DNA of 64,000 nucleotides from positions 1 to 64,000 of the forward strand of contig CASEVE010000005.1 of NCBI GenBank assembly GCA_949291295.1, read 5' to 3'. This document shows, piece after piece, positions 49,482-59,717 of this stretch (position 1 is the stretch's first letter; the number at the start of each line of letters is the position of its first letter). The notes under the pieces were generated by a model, which saw only the letters and a program-made list of their open reading frames with translations, was not told the DNA's origin and made no database searches. The position numbers and the translations under genes were made by a program. The stretch is from an uncultured Olsenella sp. (GTDB lineage Bacteria; Actinomycetota; Coriobacteriia; Coriobacteriales; Atopobiaceae).

Positions 49482-50440
49482 GACTTATGCTCCTCAAGGT
49501 TGCCGGCGCTTGCGTACGCATCCACGATGCGGGCCACAAGCGTGTGCCTGACGATGTCGTTTCTATCAAGGTCGACAAAGGATACGTCGTCTATGTCCGA
49601 GAGCACCCGACGCGCCGATTCGAGGCCGCCCACGCCCGAGAGGTCGCGCTGCGAGGCGTCTCCGGTGACAACAAAGGTAGACGAGAAGCCCAGGCGCGTG
49701 AGAAACATCTTCATCTGCTCGGGGGTGGTGTTCTGCGCCTCGTCGAGAATGACGAAGGCGTTGTTGAACGTGCGCCCGCGCATGAACGCGAGCGGGGCGA
49801 TCTCTATGACGCCCTGCTCAATGAGGGCGTTTCCACGCTCCATGTCAGTCATGTCAAAGAGCGCGTCGTAAAGCGGCCTCACGTAGGGATCGAGCTTCTC
49901 CTGGAGCGTTCCGGGGAGGTATCCAAGCGACTCCCCCGCCTCCACGACGGGACGCGTGAGCACGATGCGCGCAACCTCGCGTCGCTTAAGGGCGGCCACG
50001 GCCATGGCCATGGCAAGGTAGGTCTTTCCGGTTCCGGCGGGCCCGATGCCAAAGGTGATCGTGTTTCTCCTGATGGACTGAACGTAGCGCTTCTGGCCGG
50101 CGGTCTTGGGCCGGATGGCGCGACCGCGGTAGGTAAGGAGAATGTCGTCGGAGGCAAGGTCGAGTCGCTCCGCGCCGTGACGAACGTGGTCAACGATAAG
50201 GTCGACGTCGGCCGCACTCGGCTGCTCCCCCGCCTCAACAAGACGAATGAGACGCGAGAAGACCGAGGTAAGCTGGTCAACCTCCTCAGCGGGACCTGAA
50301 ATCGTCACTTGGTTTCCCCGCACGGAGACCATGGCGTCGAAGCTCGCCTCGACGCGGCGCAGGAGCGCGTCGGCCGGACCCATGAGGGCGGTCGGATCAA
50401 CCGAGTCGGGTATGGTGAGACGAACGTGCGTTGGCTCCAT
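49478..50440 (-). CDS. phoH: PhoH family ATPase
   Basis: The 320-residue cytoplasmic protein has a PhoH ATPase domain with Walker A GPAGTGKT near 130-137 and Walker [11 protein letters not shown] near 230. The ATG at 50440 is preceded by GGGAGGAAC; the open frame upstream to 50467 passes through this site and is less likely. PhoH and YbeY are adjacent in most bacteria and PhoH may act as an RNA helicase partner in ribosome and RNA metabolism. The N-terminal domain (KH-like, [16 protein letters not shown]) supports RNA binding. Confidence 0.92.
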   Translation of the reverse strand: MEPTHVRLTIPDSVDPTALMGPADALLRRVEASFDAMVSVRGNQVTISGPAEEVDQLTSVFSRLIRLVEAGEQPSAADVDLIVDHVRHGAERLDLASDDILLTYRGRAIRPKTAGQKRYVQSIRRNTITFGIGPAGTGKTYLAMAMAVAALKRREVARIVLTRPVVEAGESLGYLPGTLQEKLDPYVRPLYDALFDMTDMERGNALIEQGVIEIAPLAFMRGRTFNNAFVILDEAQNTTPEQMKMFLTRLGFSSTFVVTGDASQRDLSGVGGLESARRVLSDIDDVSFVDLDRNDIVRHTLVARIVDAYASAGNLEEHKS

Positions 50441-50518
50441 GTTCCTCCCGTGACGAGCTTGGCTCACGTCTGATGATAGCGCAGCGGCGCGCGAAGCACA
50501 TTCGCGACAGGGGCGGTG

Positions 50519-51799
50519 CTACAGAGCCTCTGTCGTAAGCGTGGCGTCGTTGCGCGCACCGGTAATCGTCACCGGGACGAGAGAGTCCACAGGATATGAG
50601 GGGTCAACGAGTGCGTCGAAGAGGCCGCCGGTGATGCCGCGACCGGGGTATTGAACCACCACGAGGTCCTTCTCGCCCACAAGAGCGCGGGCCTGCTCGA
50701 GGCGCATCTCATCGGCGAGCTCCCGCGCGCGACGGCTGCGCTCGGCGCTGGCGTGGGCATCAAGTTGGTTGGGCATAGAGGCGGCCGCGGTGCCGGGGCG
50801 CCTCGAGTAGCGAAAGACGTGCATCTTGGCAAAACGCATCTCGCGACAGAACGCGAGCGACTCCTCAAACTCCCGCTCCGTCTCACCGGGAAAACCAACG
50901 ATGAGGTCGGTTCCCAGCGCGATATGGGGGATGTGCTCGCGAGCGGTCGCTACGACGCGGCGAAAGAGGTCCGTGCGATAGACCCTTGCCATGCGGCGGA
51001 GCGTCTCGTCGCAGCCCGACTGAAGGCACACGTGAAGGAAGGGCGCCACGCGATCTCCCGCCTCCGCCATCACCGAGCAGAGCTCGTCTGTGACGTCAGG
51101 GGGCTCGATCGAGGAGAGGCGGACTCGCTCGATGCTGGTTCTTGAGAGGATGAGGTCGAGAAGCTCGGGCAGGCCAAGCGTTGCGCCGGTCTCATCGTCA
51201 TGGCAATAGCTGCCGAGGTTGATTCCGGTGAGGACAACCTCGTGGGCACCGCGGCCCTGAGCGGCGGCCACCGCATCAAGAACGTTGGCGGGACTCATGG
51301 ACCGGGCGGCGCCGCGCGCCTTCCAGACGATGCAGTAGGTGCAGCGGTTGTCGCAGCCGTCTTGAATCTTGATCCCGGGGCGGGTTCGCCCGGTGGGCGT
51401 GGGGGTAAGCGCGCACCCCTCCGGGCCCAATGGTCCGCCGGCAACGTCGAGCTCGGCGAGCACGCGTGCGGCGACACGGGACTTCTCGCGCTCAACCACG
51501 ACGTTAGGCGCAATCCCCTCAAGCTCCTCCGAGAAGAGGTTTGCCACGCACCCCGTTGCCACGACAAGTGGCGCATGAGGCAGCATCGCCGCGCGTCGCA
51601 CGGCCTTTCTCGTCTTTGCCTCCGCCTCGCCCGTAACGGCGCAGGTGTTTACCACGATGGCGGCGGCATCGCTCTCGGAGACGAGTTGCGCCCCCGCGCG
51701 CTCGAGCTCCGAGGCCATGAGATCGAGCTCAACGCGGTTGACGCGACACCCGAGGTTCACGAGCGCGACGCCGCGCGGCGTATCGACCGCGGCTGTCAC
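50519..51799 (-). CDS. mtaB: tRNA t6A37 methylthiotransferase MtaB
   Basis: MtaB makes ms2t6A37 in tRNAs reading ANN codons. The 426 residues begin [16 protein letters not shown] (cysteine near 18), have NTCAVT and GCVANLF for the other cluster cysteines, and the radical [11 protein letters not shown] near 150-157. LGCRVN instead of FGCQMN or LGCAKN is typical of MtaB. It overlaps the end of dnaJ by four bases, an order also seen in Bacillus-type dnaJ regions. It is the third methylthiotransferase in the window. Confidence 0.92.
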   Translation of the reverse strand: MTAAVDTPRGVALVNLGCRVNRVELDLMASELERAGAQLVSESDAAAIVVNTCAVTGEAEAKTRKAVRRAAMLPHAPLVVATGCVANLFSEELEGIAPNVVVEREKSRVAARVLAELDVAGGPLGPEGCALTPTPTGRTRPGIKIQDGCDNRCTYCIVWKARGAARSMSPANVLDAVAAAQGRGAHEVVLTGINLGSYCHDDETGATLGLPELLDLILSRTSIERVRLSSIEPPDVTDELCSVMAEAGDRVAPFLHVCLQSGCDETLRRMARVYRTDLFRRVVATAREHIPHIALGTDLIVGFPGETEREFEESLAFCREMRFAKMHVFRYSRRPGTAAASMPNQLDAHASAERSRRARELADEMRLEQARALVGEKDLVVVQYPGRGITGGLFDALVDPSYPVDSLVPVTITGARNDATLTTEAL

Positions 51800-53001
51800 C
51801 GGCGTCCCTTGAACGGGTTCTTAGGGGCGTGCCAGCGTTCCTTGGCAAAGTGCTCGGCCGCGTTGTCAGCTGCGCGCGACTCGCCCTCCTGCTCCTCGCT
51901 CATGGTGCCCGAATCGTCAAGCGAGCGCTCGGCGACAAGGGCGGCGATGTCGAGGAGCTGCTTTTGCGTGAGGTCGCGTGGGGTCTCGATGCGCACGACG
52001 GCGATGAGGTTGCCGCGCGCGATCATGCCCATGCGTGGCATGCCCTTGCGCTCGACGACGATCTGCTGGCCGTACTGACAGCCGGACGGGACCTCCACGG
52101 TAACGCGCTCACCCTCCATGATGCCGTCAAGCGTCACCGTTGTGCCCACGATGGCCTGAAGGGCGTCGACCTGGACGGTGCAGTAGAGGTCGTCGCCCTG
52201 GCGCTCAAAGCGGTCGCTTTCCGCCACCTCGACGCTCACGACGAGGTCTCCGCTCGCGTCGCCGCGGACGCCTGCCTCACCCTTGCCGCTCACCGTGATG
52301 GTCTGACCGCTGTGAACGCCTGCGGGTACCTGGACCTCGACCTTCTCGCGCGAGGGAGCCCTGCCCTGCCCCTCGCACGTCTCGCAGGGATGGTCGATGA
52401 CCTGCCCCTGCCCGTGGCAGACCGGGCAGGTTCCCTGCGTCTGCATCTGGCCGAAGATGGTTCGCTGCACCTCGACCACGCGACCCGAGCCATGGCAGCG
52501 CTCGCAGGTGTGCATGTGGCCGCCTTCGGCAGCGCCCGTTCCCCCACAGTCCTCGCAGGGAGCAAGTCGCGTGTAGGCAACGGTCTTCTTGCAGCCGGCA
52601 GCGGCCTCCTCGAGGGTGATCTGAAGGCGGATTCCCATGTCTCGTCCACGCGTGCGCTGGGCGGAGCCCCCGCGACCTCCCATGCCTCCGAAGAAGGAGT
52701 CAAAGATGTCGCCGAAGCCAAAGCCGCCGCCTCCAAAGATGTCGGAGACGTCAACGTAGTCTGAGCCAAAGCCGGCGGGCCCGTTCGGATCGCCGTAACG
52801 ATCGTAGTTGGAGCGCTTCTGCTCGTCGGAGAGCACCGAGTAGGCCTCGTTGACCTCCTTGAACTTCTCCTCTGCGTCTGGTGAGTCATTGACGTCGGGG
52901 TGAAGCTTGCGCGCCTTTTTCAGAAACGCGCGCTTGATCGTCTTGGCATCAGCGTCGCGAGGCACCTCGAGCACCTCGTAGTAGTCCTTTTTTGGTTCCA
53001 C
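51796..53001 (-). CDS. dnaJ: Chaperone DnaJ
   Basis: DnaJ stimulates DnaK and holds unfolded proteins. The 401 residues from GTG 53001 have a J domain with HPD at 34-36, a Gly/Phe region, four CxxCxGxG zinc repeats ([32 protein letters not shown]), and both C-terminal peptide-binding domains. GTG 53001 is preferred to the TTG two codons upstream because the GGAGA site would then have room. dnaK and grpE are not in the window. It is followed by mtaB and lies downstream of the second DnaJ-type gene, with a terminator between them. Confidence 0.93.
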   Translation of the reverse strand: MEPKKDYYEVLEVPRDADAKTIKRAFLKKARKLHPDVNDSPDAEEKFKEVNEAYSVLSDEQKRSNYDRYGDPNGPAGFGSDYVDVSDIFGGGGFGFGDIFDSFFGGMGGRGGSAQRTRGRDMGIRLQITLEEAAAGCKKTVAYTRLAPCEDCGGTGAAEGGHMHTCERCHGSGRVVEVQRTIFGQMQTQGTCPVCHGQGQVIDHPCETCEGQGRAPSREKVEVQVPAGVHSGQTITVSGKGEAGVRGDASGDLVVSVEVAESDRFERQGDDLYCTVQVDALQAIVGTTVTLDGIMEGERVTVEVPSGCQYGQQIVVERKGMPRMGMIARGNLIAVVRIETPRDLTQKQLLDIAALVAERSLDDSGTMSEEQEGESRAADNAAEHFAKERWHAPKNPFKGRR

Positions 53002-53055
53002 GAGCAATCTCCAGAGACCTGAAAACCTATATACCGTCTGGGGTTATACCCAAAG

Positions 53056-53080
53056 GAGGCGGAGGACAAGCCCCCGCCTC
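53056..53080 (-). terminator. Hairpin between the two DnaJ-type genes
   Basis: GAGGCGGAGG (53056-53065) pairs with CCCCCGCCTC (53071-53080) with one mismatch around ACAAG. On the minus strand it lies 34 bases after the membrane DnaJ stop, with a short CTTTGGG tract following, so termination may be partial. Confidence 0.6.
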
Positions 53081-53113
53081 AGACTACCCTAGCACTGATT
53101 GGGTAGCGGGGCC

Positions 53114-54223
53114 TCACCAAAGGCGACCATAGCCCATGTATCCCCCACGACCAAGACCTGCCGTGCAGGAGAACATGAGCGTGAAGACGAGCGCGATCAT
53201 GAAGCCGTTTGACGCTCCGTTGGCGATGGCGACCCCGGCGTTTCTCCACCATCGCACACTTTTGCGAAGACCGTCGCGCACGACGAGGTAGCCACCTATG
53301 AGGATGGGGACAACAACGATGAAGAGAAGCGACGAGAGCGTTTGCGTGAGAAGCCCGAGCACGAGGAAGGGAAGCGCAAAGCCGATGAAGTTGAAGCCGC
53401 TTGCCTGCGAGCGCGTGAGACGCTCCTCGGGAACGCATACCCGGCACACAAAGTCTCCCGAGCTGGAACCGTTGGTTCCGGCGTTGCCCATTCCGGTGAG
53501 GCGGACCTCGTCGCCGTCGTGACTTCCCGCGGGAACGTCGACAACGACCTCACTCGCGCTGAGCGTGCGCCCGGAGCCACCGCACGCCTGGCAGGGATTG
53601 GCGACCACGCGACCGGTACCCTCGCACTCCGGGCACGTCATGGCCATGACGCCAAAGATGCCGGTGTCAACGGTGATGTGTCCGCGCCCGCCGCAGGTCG
53701 GGCACGTCTCGGAGTGCTCCGACTCAACGGAGCCCGAGCCGTGACAGACGTCGCAGGGGGCGTAGCGCTGATACGTGACGCCTCGCCTGGTTCCCTTCGA
53801 GGCCGTTTCGGCATCGACGGTGAGCTCGTAGATCACGTCGGCGCCGGCACGCGGATTGTACGCACGAGACTTGCGGCGTGCCGAGGAGCCGCCAAAGCCG
53901 CCGCCAAACGGACCCCAACCAAACGGGCTTCCGCCAAAGCCGCCAAATGGGTCAGCGTAGCCACCTTGGGAGCTGGTCGGGGCTCCATAGCCAAAGGGCG
54001 AGCCAGAGCGCATGGCATCGTAGCGCTTGCGCTTGTCGGGATCGGAGAGCACGGCGTAGGCCTCGGAAACCTCCTTGAACTTCTCCTCTGCGTCCGGCTC
54101 CTTGTTGACATCGGGGTGAAGCTTGCGCGCCTTTGTCTGAAATGCCTTTCGAATCTCCTCGGTGGACGCGTCCTTCTCGACACCGAGGATTCCGTAGTAG
54201 TCCTTGTCGTTCATTGATGCCAT
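53114..54223 (-). CDS. DnaJ-like protein with C-terminal membrane domain
   Basis: The 369-residue product has a full J domain (HPD at 36-38; [18 protein letters not shown]), a Gly/Phe-rich region (75-105), four zinc repeats ([32 protein letters not shown]), and the first peptide-binding domain. After about residue 260, where DnaJ would have its second C-terminal domain, it instead carries three or four hydrophobic segments ([45 protein letters not shown]) and a Gly/Tyr-rich end. It has no signal peptide. It might hold DnaK at the membrane or serve a translocon or membrane-stress role. The architecture is unusual; I know of no characterised example. ATG 54223 has GGGAGA upstream. Confidence 0.75.
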   Translation of the reverse strand: MASMNDKDYYGILGVEKDASTEEIRKAFQTKARKLHPDVNKEPDAEEKFKEVSEAYAVLSDPDKRKRYDAMRSGSPFGYGAPTSSQGGYADPFGGFGGSPFGWGPFGGGFGGSSARRKSRAYNPRAGADVIYELTVDAETASKGTRRGVTYQRYAPCDVCHGSGSVESEHSETCPTCGGRGHITVDTGIFGVMAMTCPECEGTGRVVANPCQACGGSGRTLSASEVVVDVPAGSHDGDEVRLTGMGNAGTNGSSSGDFVCRVCVPEERLTRSQASGFNFIGFALPFLVLGLLTQTLSSLLFIVVVPILIGGYLVVRDGLRKSVRWWRNAGVAIANGASNGFMIALVFTLMFSCTAGLGRGGYMGYGRLW

Positions 54224-54400
54224 GTGGCATGTCTCCCTGCTGGCGATACGTCACAGATGGGAGGAATTATATCCGCTCAGCTTAAGCTCATGCTCAGAAG
54301 CGGGCGTATCCGCGCAGTCCACACGACGGGGAACCCGCGTGGACGCGTACCGACACTTTTGGGGCACAAAAACGTCGGCAAGGGTCCCCACACTCTGAGC

Positions 54401-54450
54401 GGGGACGCAAGCCGACACTCTGCATCGTCAAAATGTCGCTTTGCGTCCCC
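54401..54450. repeat. Inverted repeat beside dCMP deaminase gene
   Basis: GGGGACGCAA (54401-54410) pairs with the TTGCGTCCCC at 54441-54450 and GACA/TGTC boxes extend it, around an 18-base middle. Further up, GTCCACACG/CGCGTGGAC (54317-54344) and CCGAC/GTCGG pairs occur in the same 235-base spacer. No gene is seen from 54224 to 54458. The 54401 hairpin is 8 bases after the deaminase stop on the minus strand and may end that transcript. Confidence 0.6.
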
Positions 54451-54458
54451 AAGGGGCA

Positions 54459-54929
54459 CTACTCAGCAAGCTCCATCTGGCGATACGAGACGCCGCAGCG
54501 GTCGAGGATGTTCTTGGAGATGAGGTTGTCCTCGGTGCCGTTGTACTTGTCGTCAAGATAGACGACCTCGCCAATGCCCGCCTGCACGAGCGTCTTGGCG
54601 CACTCGTGACACGGAAAGAGCGTCACGTAGACCGTGGCACCCGTCATGTCCTTGAGGGAGCCCCGGTAGTTGAGGATGGCGTTTGCCTCGGCATGGATGA
54701 CGTAGTTGTGCTTGTCGTAGAGGGGGTTGTCGGCCGTGCCCCAGGGGAACTCGTCATCGTTGAGGCCATGCGGCGTACCGTTGTAGCCAACCGAGAGGAT
54801 GCGGTGGTTGGTATCTGCGATGCAGGCGCCAACCTGCGTGTTTGGGTCCTTGCTTCGAAGGCTTGCGGCAATGGCGGCCTTCATGAAGAACTCGTCCCAT
54901 CCGATGACGTCTTGGCGCTTGCCCGGCAT
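54459..54929 (-). CDS. Deoxycytidylate deaminase (ComEB type)
   Basis: dCMP deaminase converts dCMP to dUMP for thymidylate synthesis. The 156 residues show zinc ligands HAEANAIL (His/Glu near 78-80) and PCHECAK (cysteines near 106-109), plus the N-terminal GWDEFFMKAAIAASLRSKDP. The protein is related to ComEB of Bacillus, which is near comEA/comEC there; here it lies 9 kb away. The start at 54929 follows GAGGGGAGTGCC. Together with dut it supplies dUMP. Confidence 0.93.
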   Translation of the reverse strand: MPGKRQDVIGWDEFFMKAAIAASLRSKDPNTQVGACIADTNHRILSVGYNGTPHGLNDDEFPWGTADNPLYDKHNYVIHAEANAILNYRGSLKDMTGATVYVTLFPCHECAKTLVQAGIGEVVYLDDKYNGTEDNLISKNILDRCGVSYRQMELAE

Positions 54930-55007
54930 GGCACTCCCCTCTCGACAAAGTTTCTGCTGCTAGCATGGCGCATTTGCGCGCGCTGCGCAAGGGCGAGAAG
55001 GACGCTC

Positions 55008-56246
55008 CTAGCAGCTCGCCACGACGACCTCGCCAGGTGCGAGGTCCCAGAGGGCTCCGTAGAGCTCGTTGCCAAGAAGCCATCCTCGCTCGGTGGGCGC
55101 GAGTCGACCGTCTTTCTCGGCAAGAAGTCGTTGGGCGAGAAGATCGTCTATGGTGTCGTCAAACTTTGTTCCAAAGAGCTCACGCGCCCTGAGCACGAGT
55201 TCAGGACGAAGGCCATCGACGAGCCGCGCGCCAAGCATGAGGTCCTCGGCGAGCGCCTGTGCCTCGCTCAAGAACTCAAGCGAGAAGGACAGCGCAGACA
55301 GGCGCGGGCTCCTCGCAAACTCCTGTCTTCCCGTTCGGGTCGTGAGTCGAACTCGCGTGGCATTTGATGGGGGCTTGGGAAGCCTCGGGCAGGTCGTGCG
55401 AAGTCTTAAGTAGCCCTTGAGGTCAAGCATGCTCGAGGCTCCGGTCCCAAGACCGATATAGGAAACGCCGGTCCAATAGACAATGTTATGACGACACTCT
55501 TTACCTGCGAGTGCATAGCTCGCAACCTCGTAGCGCCTAAGGTCAAAACCCTCAAGGAGGGCCTGAGCCTGAGTCATTCTTGAGGCCTGCACTTCCTCGT
55601 CGTTCCAGTCACAGGGCTCATTGGCGTAGCGTGCGTCGAGAGCGGTCCCCTCCTCGATCTGGAGTGGGTAGACGCTCACATGACCAACGCCAAGACTGAT
55701 TGCCCCCTTGAGCGTGTTGGCCCAGCTCTCGTCGGTCTGCTGGGGCGTCGCGCACATGAGGTCTACGGACACGTCGAGGCCCGTCGCTACCGCAGCATTG
55801 ACGCGCTCGCGCGCGCAGGCGGAGCTGTGGAGCCTTCCAAGCTCGACAAGCTCGTCGTCATTCAGGCTTTGCACGCCAATGGAGAGCCTCGTGGCGCCCG
55901 CCTCGCGCACGGCGAGAAGAACGTCATCGGTGAGCGAGTCGGGGTTGGCCTCGCAGGTGAGCTCTCGAATCCCCGGAGCTGCGCTGCGGACCGCAGACAC
56001 AAGCGAGCCAAGGCCCTCATTGCCAAGAAGCGTCGGGGTGCCGCCGCCCACGTAAGCCGTGTCGCAGCATCCCAGCAGGCCCAGTGATTCGACCTCCCCT
56101 ATCTGTGCCTCAAGCGCGCAGACATACGAAGTCATCAGCGGGTCGCCCACAGGCGTGGCCCACGAGGAGAAGTCGCAGTATGCGCACTTGCGTGAGCAGA
56201 ACGGGACGTGCAGGTAGAGCGCGCCGACCCCAGAATCAGCAGACAT
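55008..56246 (-). CDS. hemW: Heme chaperone / radical SAM HemW-like protein
   Basis: HemW-type radical SAM proteins were once called oxygen-independent coproporphyrinogen oxidase and are now thought to traffic heme; a true HemN would be longer. The 412 residues have the CSRKCAYCDF motif near 20-29 (CxxxCxxC), a YVGGGTPT loop near 66-73, and the HNIVYW segment near 248 typical of HemW. The start at 56246 is preferred to 56267 because the family N-terminus begins there. It overlaps the dusB stop by eleven bases. In Firmicutes lepA is followed by hemW; here dusB sits between them. Confidence 0.88.
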   Translation of the reverse strand: MSADSGVGALYLHVPFCSRKCAYCDFSSWATPVGDPLMTSYVCALEAQIGEVESLGLLGCCDTAYVGGGTPTLLGNEGLGSLVSAVRSAAPGIRELTCEANPDSLTDDVLLAVREAGATRLSIGVQSLNDDELVELGRLHSSACARERVNAAVATGLDVSVDLMCATPQQTDESWANTLKGAISLGVGHVSVYPLQIEEGTALDARYANEPCDWNDEEVQASRMTQAQALLEGFDLRRYEVASYALAGKECRHNIVYWTGVSYIGLGTGASSMLDLKGYLRLRTTCPRLPKPPSNATRVRLTTRTGRQEFARSPRLSALSFSLEFLSEAQALAEDLMLGARLVDGLRPELVLRARELFGTKFDDTIDDLLAQRLLAEKDGRLAPTERGWLLGNELYGALWDLAPGEVVVASC

Positions 56247-57225
56247 GCGCGCGAACCTCTGCCGCAACGGAGAGAAACTCCTCGGCGGTAACGCAGCTCA
56301 TAGCGGCGTTTCTCCAGCGAGCAGCGTCGGGCATGCCTTTGAAGTACCATCCCGCGAGGCTGCGGGCCCGCTTGAGGTGGGCGCCCGTGGTCTCGAGCAG
56401 GCGCACGTGGCACTCAAAGGCGGAGATCTTCTCGGCGGTGCTTGGCTCGTGACCCGAGAAGACCCATGGGTTGCCATAGGTTCCGCGGGCGACCATCACT
56501 GCCGCGGCTCCGGTCTGCGCGAGCACGCGCCGCGCGGCGTTGTGCGATAGGATGTCGCCTGAGGCTATGACGGGGATGGCCACGGCGTCCACGACGCGGC
56601 TCACGGCGCTCCAATCGGCTTCGCCGTGATACATCTGCGTGGCAAAGCGCCCGTGCACGGCCACAGCAGTGGCGCCGGCGTCCTCCATCGCGCGCGCAAA
56701 CTCAGGAGCAACCTCCTGCCCCATGTAGCGTCCTCTGCGAATCTTCACCGTCACGCGGGCGTCCGGGGCGCCCTCGCAGCATGCGCGCACGATCTTCGCG
56801 GCAAGCGCTGGGTTCTCCAGCAGCGCCGAGCCTTCGCCCTTCTTGGTCACCTTGGGAACGGGACAGGCCATGTTGATGTCAATCAGGGCAAGGCGATCTC
56901 CAAGACGCGCTGCAACGCGCTCGACGGACTCGCGGAAAAGCTCTGGTTTGGAGCCAAAGAGCTGCACGGCGATGTCCGGCTCAGCGGGATCGGGATCTAC
57001 GAGCTCCCAGCTCTTCTCGCCATAGTGGAGCCCTGCGCACGAGACCATCTCCGAGTAGGCCAGCGCCGCGCCGCCAGCGCGGGCCATGAGGCGATACGCG
57101 GCATCAGAGACGCCCGCCATCGGTGCCATGAGGAGCTTTCCTGCAAAGTCACGGTCCCAGGAGCGCGCCGTGGAAGAAAGCGCCGCCGCAGGGGCGTAGG
57201 CCGCCAGGACCTCGGCGGCCGTCAC
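56236..57225 (-). CDS. dusB: tRNA-dihydrouridine synthase
   Basis: Dus enzymes reduce uridines in tRNA D-loops using FMN. The 329 residues start at GTG 57225, four bases inside the lepA end (GTGA), giving translational coupling. The FMN-barrel signatures are [20 protein letters not shown] near 27-46, [24 protein letters not shown], with the catalytic cysteine near 112, and ASGDI near 230. The NMACPV form in place of NMGCPV is the only deviation noticed. Position in the lepA-dusB-hemW operon and length fit DusB. Confidence 0.92.
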   Translation of the reverse strand: MTAAEVLAAYAPAAALSSTARSWDRDFAGKLLMAPMAGVSDAAYRLMARAGGAALAYSEMVSCAGLHYGEKSWELVDPDPAEPDIAVQLFGSKPELFRESVERVAARLGDRLALIDINMACPVPKVTKKGEGSALLENPALAAKIVRACCEGAPDARVTVKIRRGRYMGQEVAPEFARAMEDAGATAVAVHGRFATQMYHGEADWSAVSRVVDAVAIPVIASGDILSHNAARRVLAQTGAAAVMVARGTYGNPWVFSGHEPSTAEKISAFECHVRLLETTGAHLKRARSLAGWYFKGMPDAARWRNAAMSCVTAEEFLSVAAEVRAHVC

Positions 57226-59033
57226 TGGTCGTCCACCTTGAGGACGGCGAGAAACGCTTCCTGCGGCACCTCCACCGACCCAATCTGCTTCATGCGCTTC
57301 TTGCCCTCCTTCTGCTTCTCGAGGAGCTTGCGCTTGCGGGAGATGTCGCCGCCGTAGCACTTGGCCAGGACGTCCTTGCGAACGGCCTTGACGGTGCTTC
57401 TGGAGATGATCTTGTTACCGATGGCGCCTTGGATGGGCACCTCGAACTGCTGGCGCGGAATGATCTCCTTGAGCTTGTCGCAGAGCCCGCGCGCGAGGGT
57501 GTAGGCCTTGTCGCGGTGCACGATGAAGCTGAGGGCGTCCACCTCGTCGCCGGAGAGCAGGATGTCGAGCTTCACGAGGTCGCTCGTTCTGTAGTCGGAG
57601 AACTCGTAGTCAAGGCTCGCATAGCCCTTGGTGCGGCTCTTGAGCTGGTCGAAGAAATCGAGGATGAGCTCGGCGAGCGGAATGTCAAAGTGCATCTCGA
57701 CGGACTTTTCGCTGAGATAGATCATATCCTGCGTGATGCCTCGGTGCTCGATGGCAAGCTGCATGACCGCGCCCGTGTACTCGGGCGGAACGATTACCTT
57801 GGCCTTGAGGTAGGGCTCCTCGATGTGGTCGATGCGCGTGACGTCGGGCAGGTCCTGGGGGCTTCTCACCTCAATCATCTCACCGTCGGTCTTGTAGACG
57901 TGATAGTCCACGGAGGGACTCGTCGCAATGAGCGAGAGCGAGAACTCGCGCTCAAGGCGCTCCTTGACGACCTCCATGTGGAGAAGCCCCAAAAAGCCCA
58001 CGCGGAAGCCAAAGCCCAGGGCCACGGAGGTCTCGGGGCTCCACGTGAGCGAGGGGTCGTTCACGCGCAGCTTCTCGAGGGCGTCGCGAAGATTCTCGTA
58101 GTCCTTGTTGTCCACGGGGAAGATGCCGGTGTAGACCATGGGCTTGGCCTCGCGGTAACCCGGCAGCGCCTCGGGGCAGGGACGGTCACGATACGTGAGC
58201 GTGTCGCCCACGCGAACGGCCTCGGGGTTCTTAAGGCCCGTGACCACAAAGCCGACCTCGCCCACGCCCAGCTCGTCCACGAGCTGCTCGGCCGGACGCT
58301 TGACGCCCACGCCGTCAACAAGGAAGCCCTCGCCCGCCTGCATCATGAAGAGCTGGTCGCCCTTTCTGATGTGACCGTCAAAGACGCGCACCGTGGCCAC
58401 GACGCCACGATACTCGTCGAAGTAGGAGTCTAGGATGAGCGCCTTGAGCGGCGCCTCGTAGTCGCCCTTGGGCGGCGAGACGAGCACGACGATGGCCTCG
58501 AGAAGATCGTGGATGCCCTCCCCCGTCTTTCCGGAGACGCACACGGCGTCATCGGCCGGAATGGCAAGGTCCTCCTCGATCTCCTCCTTGACCTCGTCGG
58601 GATGGGCGCTCGGCAGGTCAATCTTGTTGATTGCCGGCACGATGTCGAGGCTGGCGTTCATCGCGAGGTTGGCATTGGAGACCGTCTGCGCCTCCACGCC
58701 CTGCGTGGCGTCGACCACGAGCACCGCGCCCTCGCAGGCCGCAAGGCTGCGCGAAACCTCGTAGGTGAAGTCGACGTGCCCCGGCGTGTCGATGAGGTTG
58801 AACTGGTAGGTATCACCATCGTCGGCATCGTAGGTCACGCGCACGGCGTTTGACTTGATCGTGATGCCGCGCTCGCGCTCGATGTCCATGGTGTCGAGCA
58901 GCTGGGCCTCCATGTCGCGCTCCTCCACCGTATGGGTGAGCTCGAGAATGCGGTCCGAGATGGTCGACTTGCCGTGGTCGATGTGCGCAACGATTGAGAA
59001 GTTGCGAATATGTGAGGTATCGTTAGTAGACAT
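57222..59033 (-). CDS. lepA: Elongation factor 4
   Basis: LepA/EF4 is a ribosome-stimulated GTPase that acts in translation initiation or back-translocation under stress. The 603 residues have G1 AHIDHGKST near 16-24, G3 DTPGHVDF near 81-88, G4 NKID near 135-138, and the LepA-specific C-terminal domain with [17 protein letters not shown] near 575. It is the first gene of the lepA-dusB-hemW operon and is divergent from rpsT, with the 108 bases between them holding both promoters. Confidence 0.96.
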   Translation of the reverse strand: MSTNDTSHIRNFSIVAHIDHGKSTISDRILELTHTVEERDMEAQLLDTMDIERERGITIKSNAVRVTYDADDGDTYQFNLIDTPGHVDFTYEVSRSLAACEGAVLVVDATQGVEAQTVSNANLAMNASLDIVPAINKIDLPSAHPDEVKEEIEEDLAIPADDAVCVSGKTGEGIHDLLEAIVVLVSPPKGDYEAPLKALILDSYFDEYRGVVATVRVFDGHIRKGDQLFMMQAGEGFLVDGVGVKRPAEQLVDELGVGEVGFVVTGLKNPEAVRVGDTLTYRDRPCPEALPGYREAKPMVYTGIFPVDNKDYENLRDALEKLRVNDPSLTWSPETSVALGFGFRVGFLGLLHMEVVKERLEREFSLSLIATSPSVDYHVYKTDGEMIEVRSPQDLPDVTRIDHIEEPYLKAKVIVPPEYTGAVMQLAIEHRGITQDMIYLSEKSVEMHFDIPLAELILDFFDQLKSRTKGYASLDYEFSDYRTSDLVKLDILLSGDEVDALSFIVHRDKAYTLARGLCDKLKEIIPRQQFEVPIQGAIGNKIISRSTVKAVRKDVLAKCYGGDISRKRKLLEKQKEGKKRMKQIGSVEVPQEAFLAVLKVDDQ

Positions 59034-59141
59034 GAGGTGAATGATAGCGAACTCGCGACCGATATGCTATATTCATCGAGTTGACCTCGCCGTGTCTCAG
59101 CACAGAGGCCTCAGATAAGTAAGAACCGAAAGGAACTGCAC

Positions 59142-59405
59142 GTGGCTAACATCAAGTCTCAGAAGAAGCGCATCATCACCGCTGAGAAGGCGCGTCAGCG
59201 CAACCGCGCGGTCCGCTCCGAGCTCAAGACCGCTGTCAAGAAGGTTCGCACCGCCGTCGAGGCCGGTGACGCCGCTGCCGCTCAGGACGCCGCCAACAAG
59301 GCGAGCCGTCTGCTCGACAAGGCTGCCTCCAAGGGCATCATCCACAAGAACCAGGCCGCTCAGCGCAAGAGCGGCGTTCAGAAGCTCGTGAACACCATCA
59401 AGTAG
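59142..59405 (+). CDS. rpsT: Small ribosomal subunit protein bS20
   Basis: S20 binds the 5' and 3' minor domains of 16S rRNA. The 87-residue protein has a GTG start after GAAAGGAACTGC and the typical [21 protein letters not shown]-terminus, all helices and basic. It is divergent from lepA and separated from holA (opposite strand) by a terminator and a repeat element. In many bacteria rpsT and holA lie together, as here. Confidence 0.96.
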   Translation: MANIKSQKKRIITAEKARQRNRAVRSELKTAVKKVRTAVEAGDAAAAQDAANKASRLLDKAASKGIIHKNQAAQRKSGVQKLVNTIK

Positions 59406-59430
59406 TTCTCGCTTCATAGCGCATTGAAGA

Positions 59431-59465
59431 CGCGGATCCGGGGTGCTGCCCGGGTCCGCGTTTTT
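59431..59465 (+). terminator. Intrinsic terminator after rpsT
   Basis: CGCGGATCCGGG (59431-59442) pairs with CCCGGGTCCGCG (59449-59460) with one G-T pair around a six-base loop, followed by TTTTT. It ends 26 to 60 bases after the rpsT stop. Confidence 0.92.
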
Positions 59466-59531
59466 GTCGCCGCGTTTTGTCGTCCTTATCGGATGTGCGC
59501 CCATCGTCCGCTCTGTCGCAGCCTCCCTAGA

Positions 59532-59647
59532 GTGGGCACAGAACTTTAACCAGATTGCCTGGCGTCTGTTACGTGGGCACTCCTGACCTGCGAAAATACA
59601 GACAAAGTTACTTAAGTGGGCACGAGTGATTTCACTATTGTGCCCAC
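59532..59647. repeat. GTGGGCAC repeat element, copy 2
   Basis: GTGGGCAC occurs at 59532, 59573 and 59616 and inverted as GTGCCCAC at 59640, intervals 41, 43 and 24 bases, matching copy 1 base for base in spacing. AAGTGGGCAC and GTGCCCACTT form a ten-base-pair hairpin at the right end. It lies between the rpsT terminator and the end of holA. No coding capacity. Confidence 0.87.
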
Positions 59648-59717
59648 TTAAAAGCTGCACGGGACGTGGCGCCAGCCAAGCGACGAGCTTCTCACGGCAA
59701 GAAAGGCGGCAGGTAAC

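Noticed and set aside
56247..57360. Longer start for dusB at 57360
   Set aside because: The extra N-terminal residues are the antisense-like read of the lepA end. The GTG at 57225 gives the normal Dus length and a four-base overlap.
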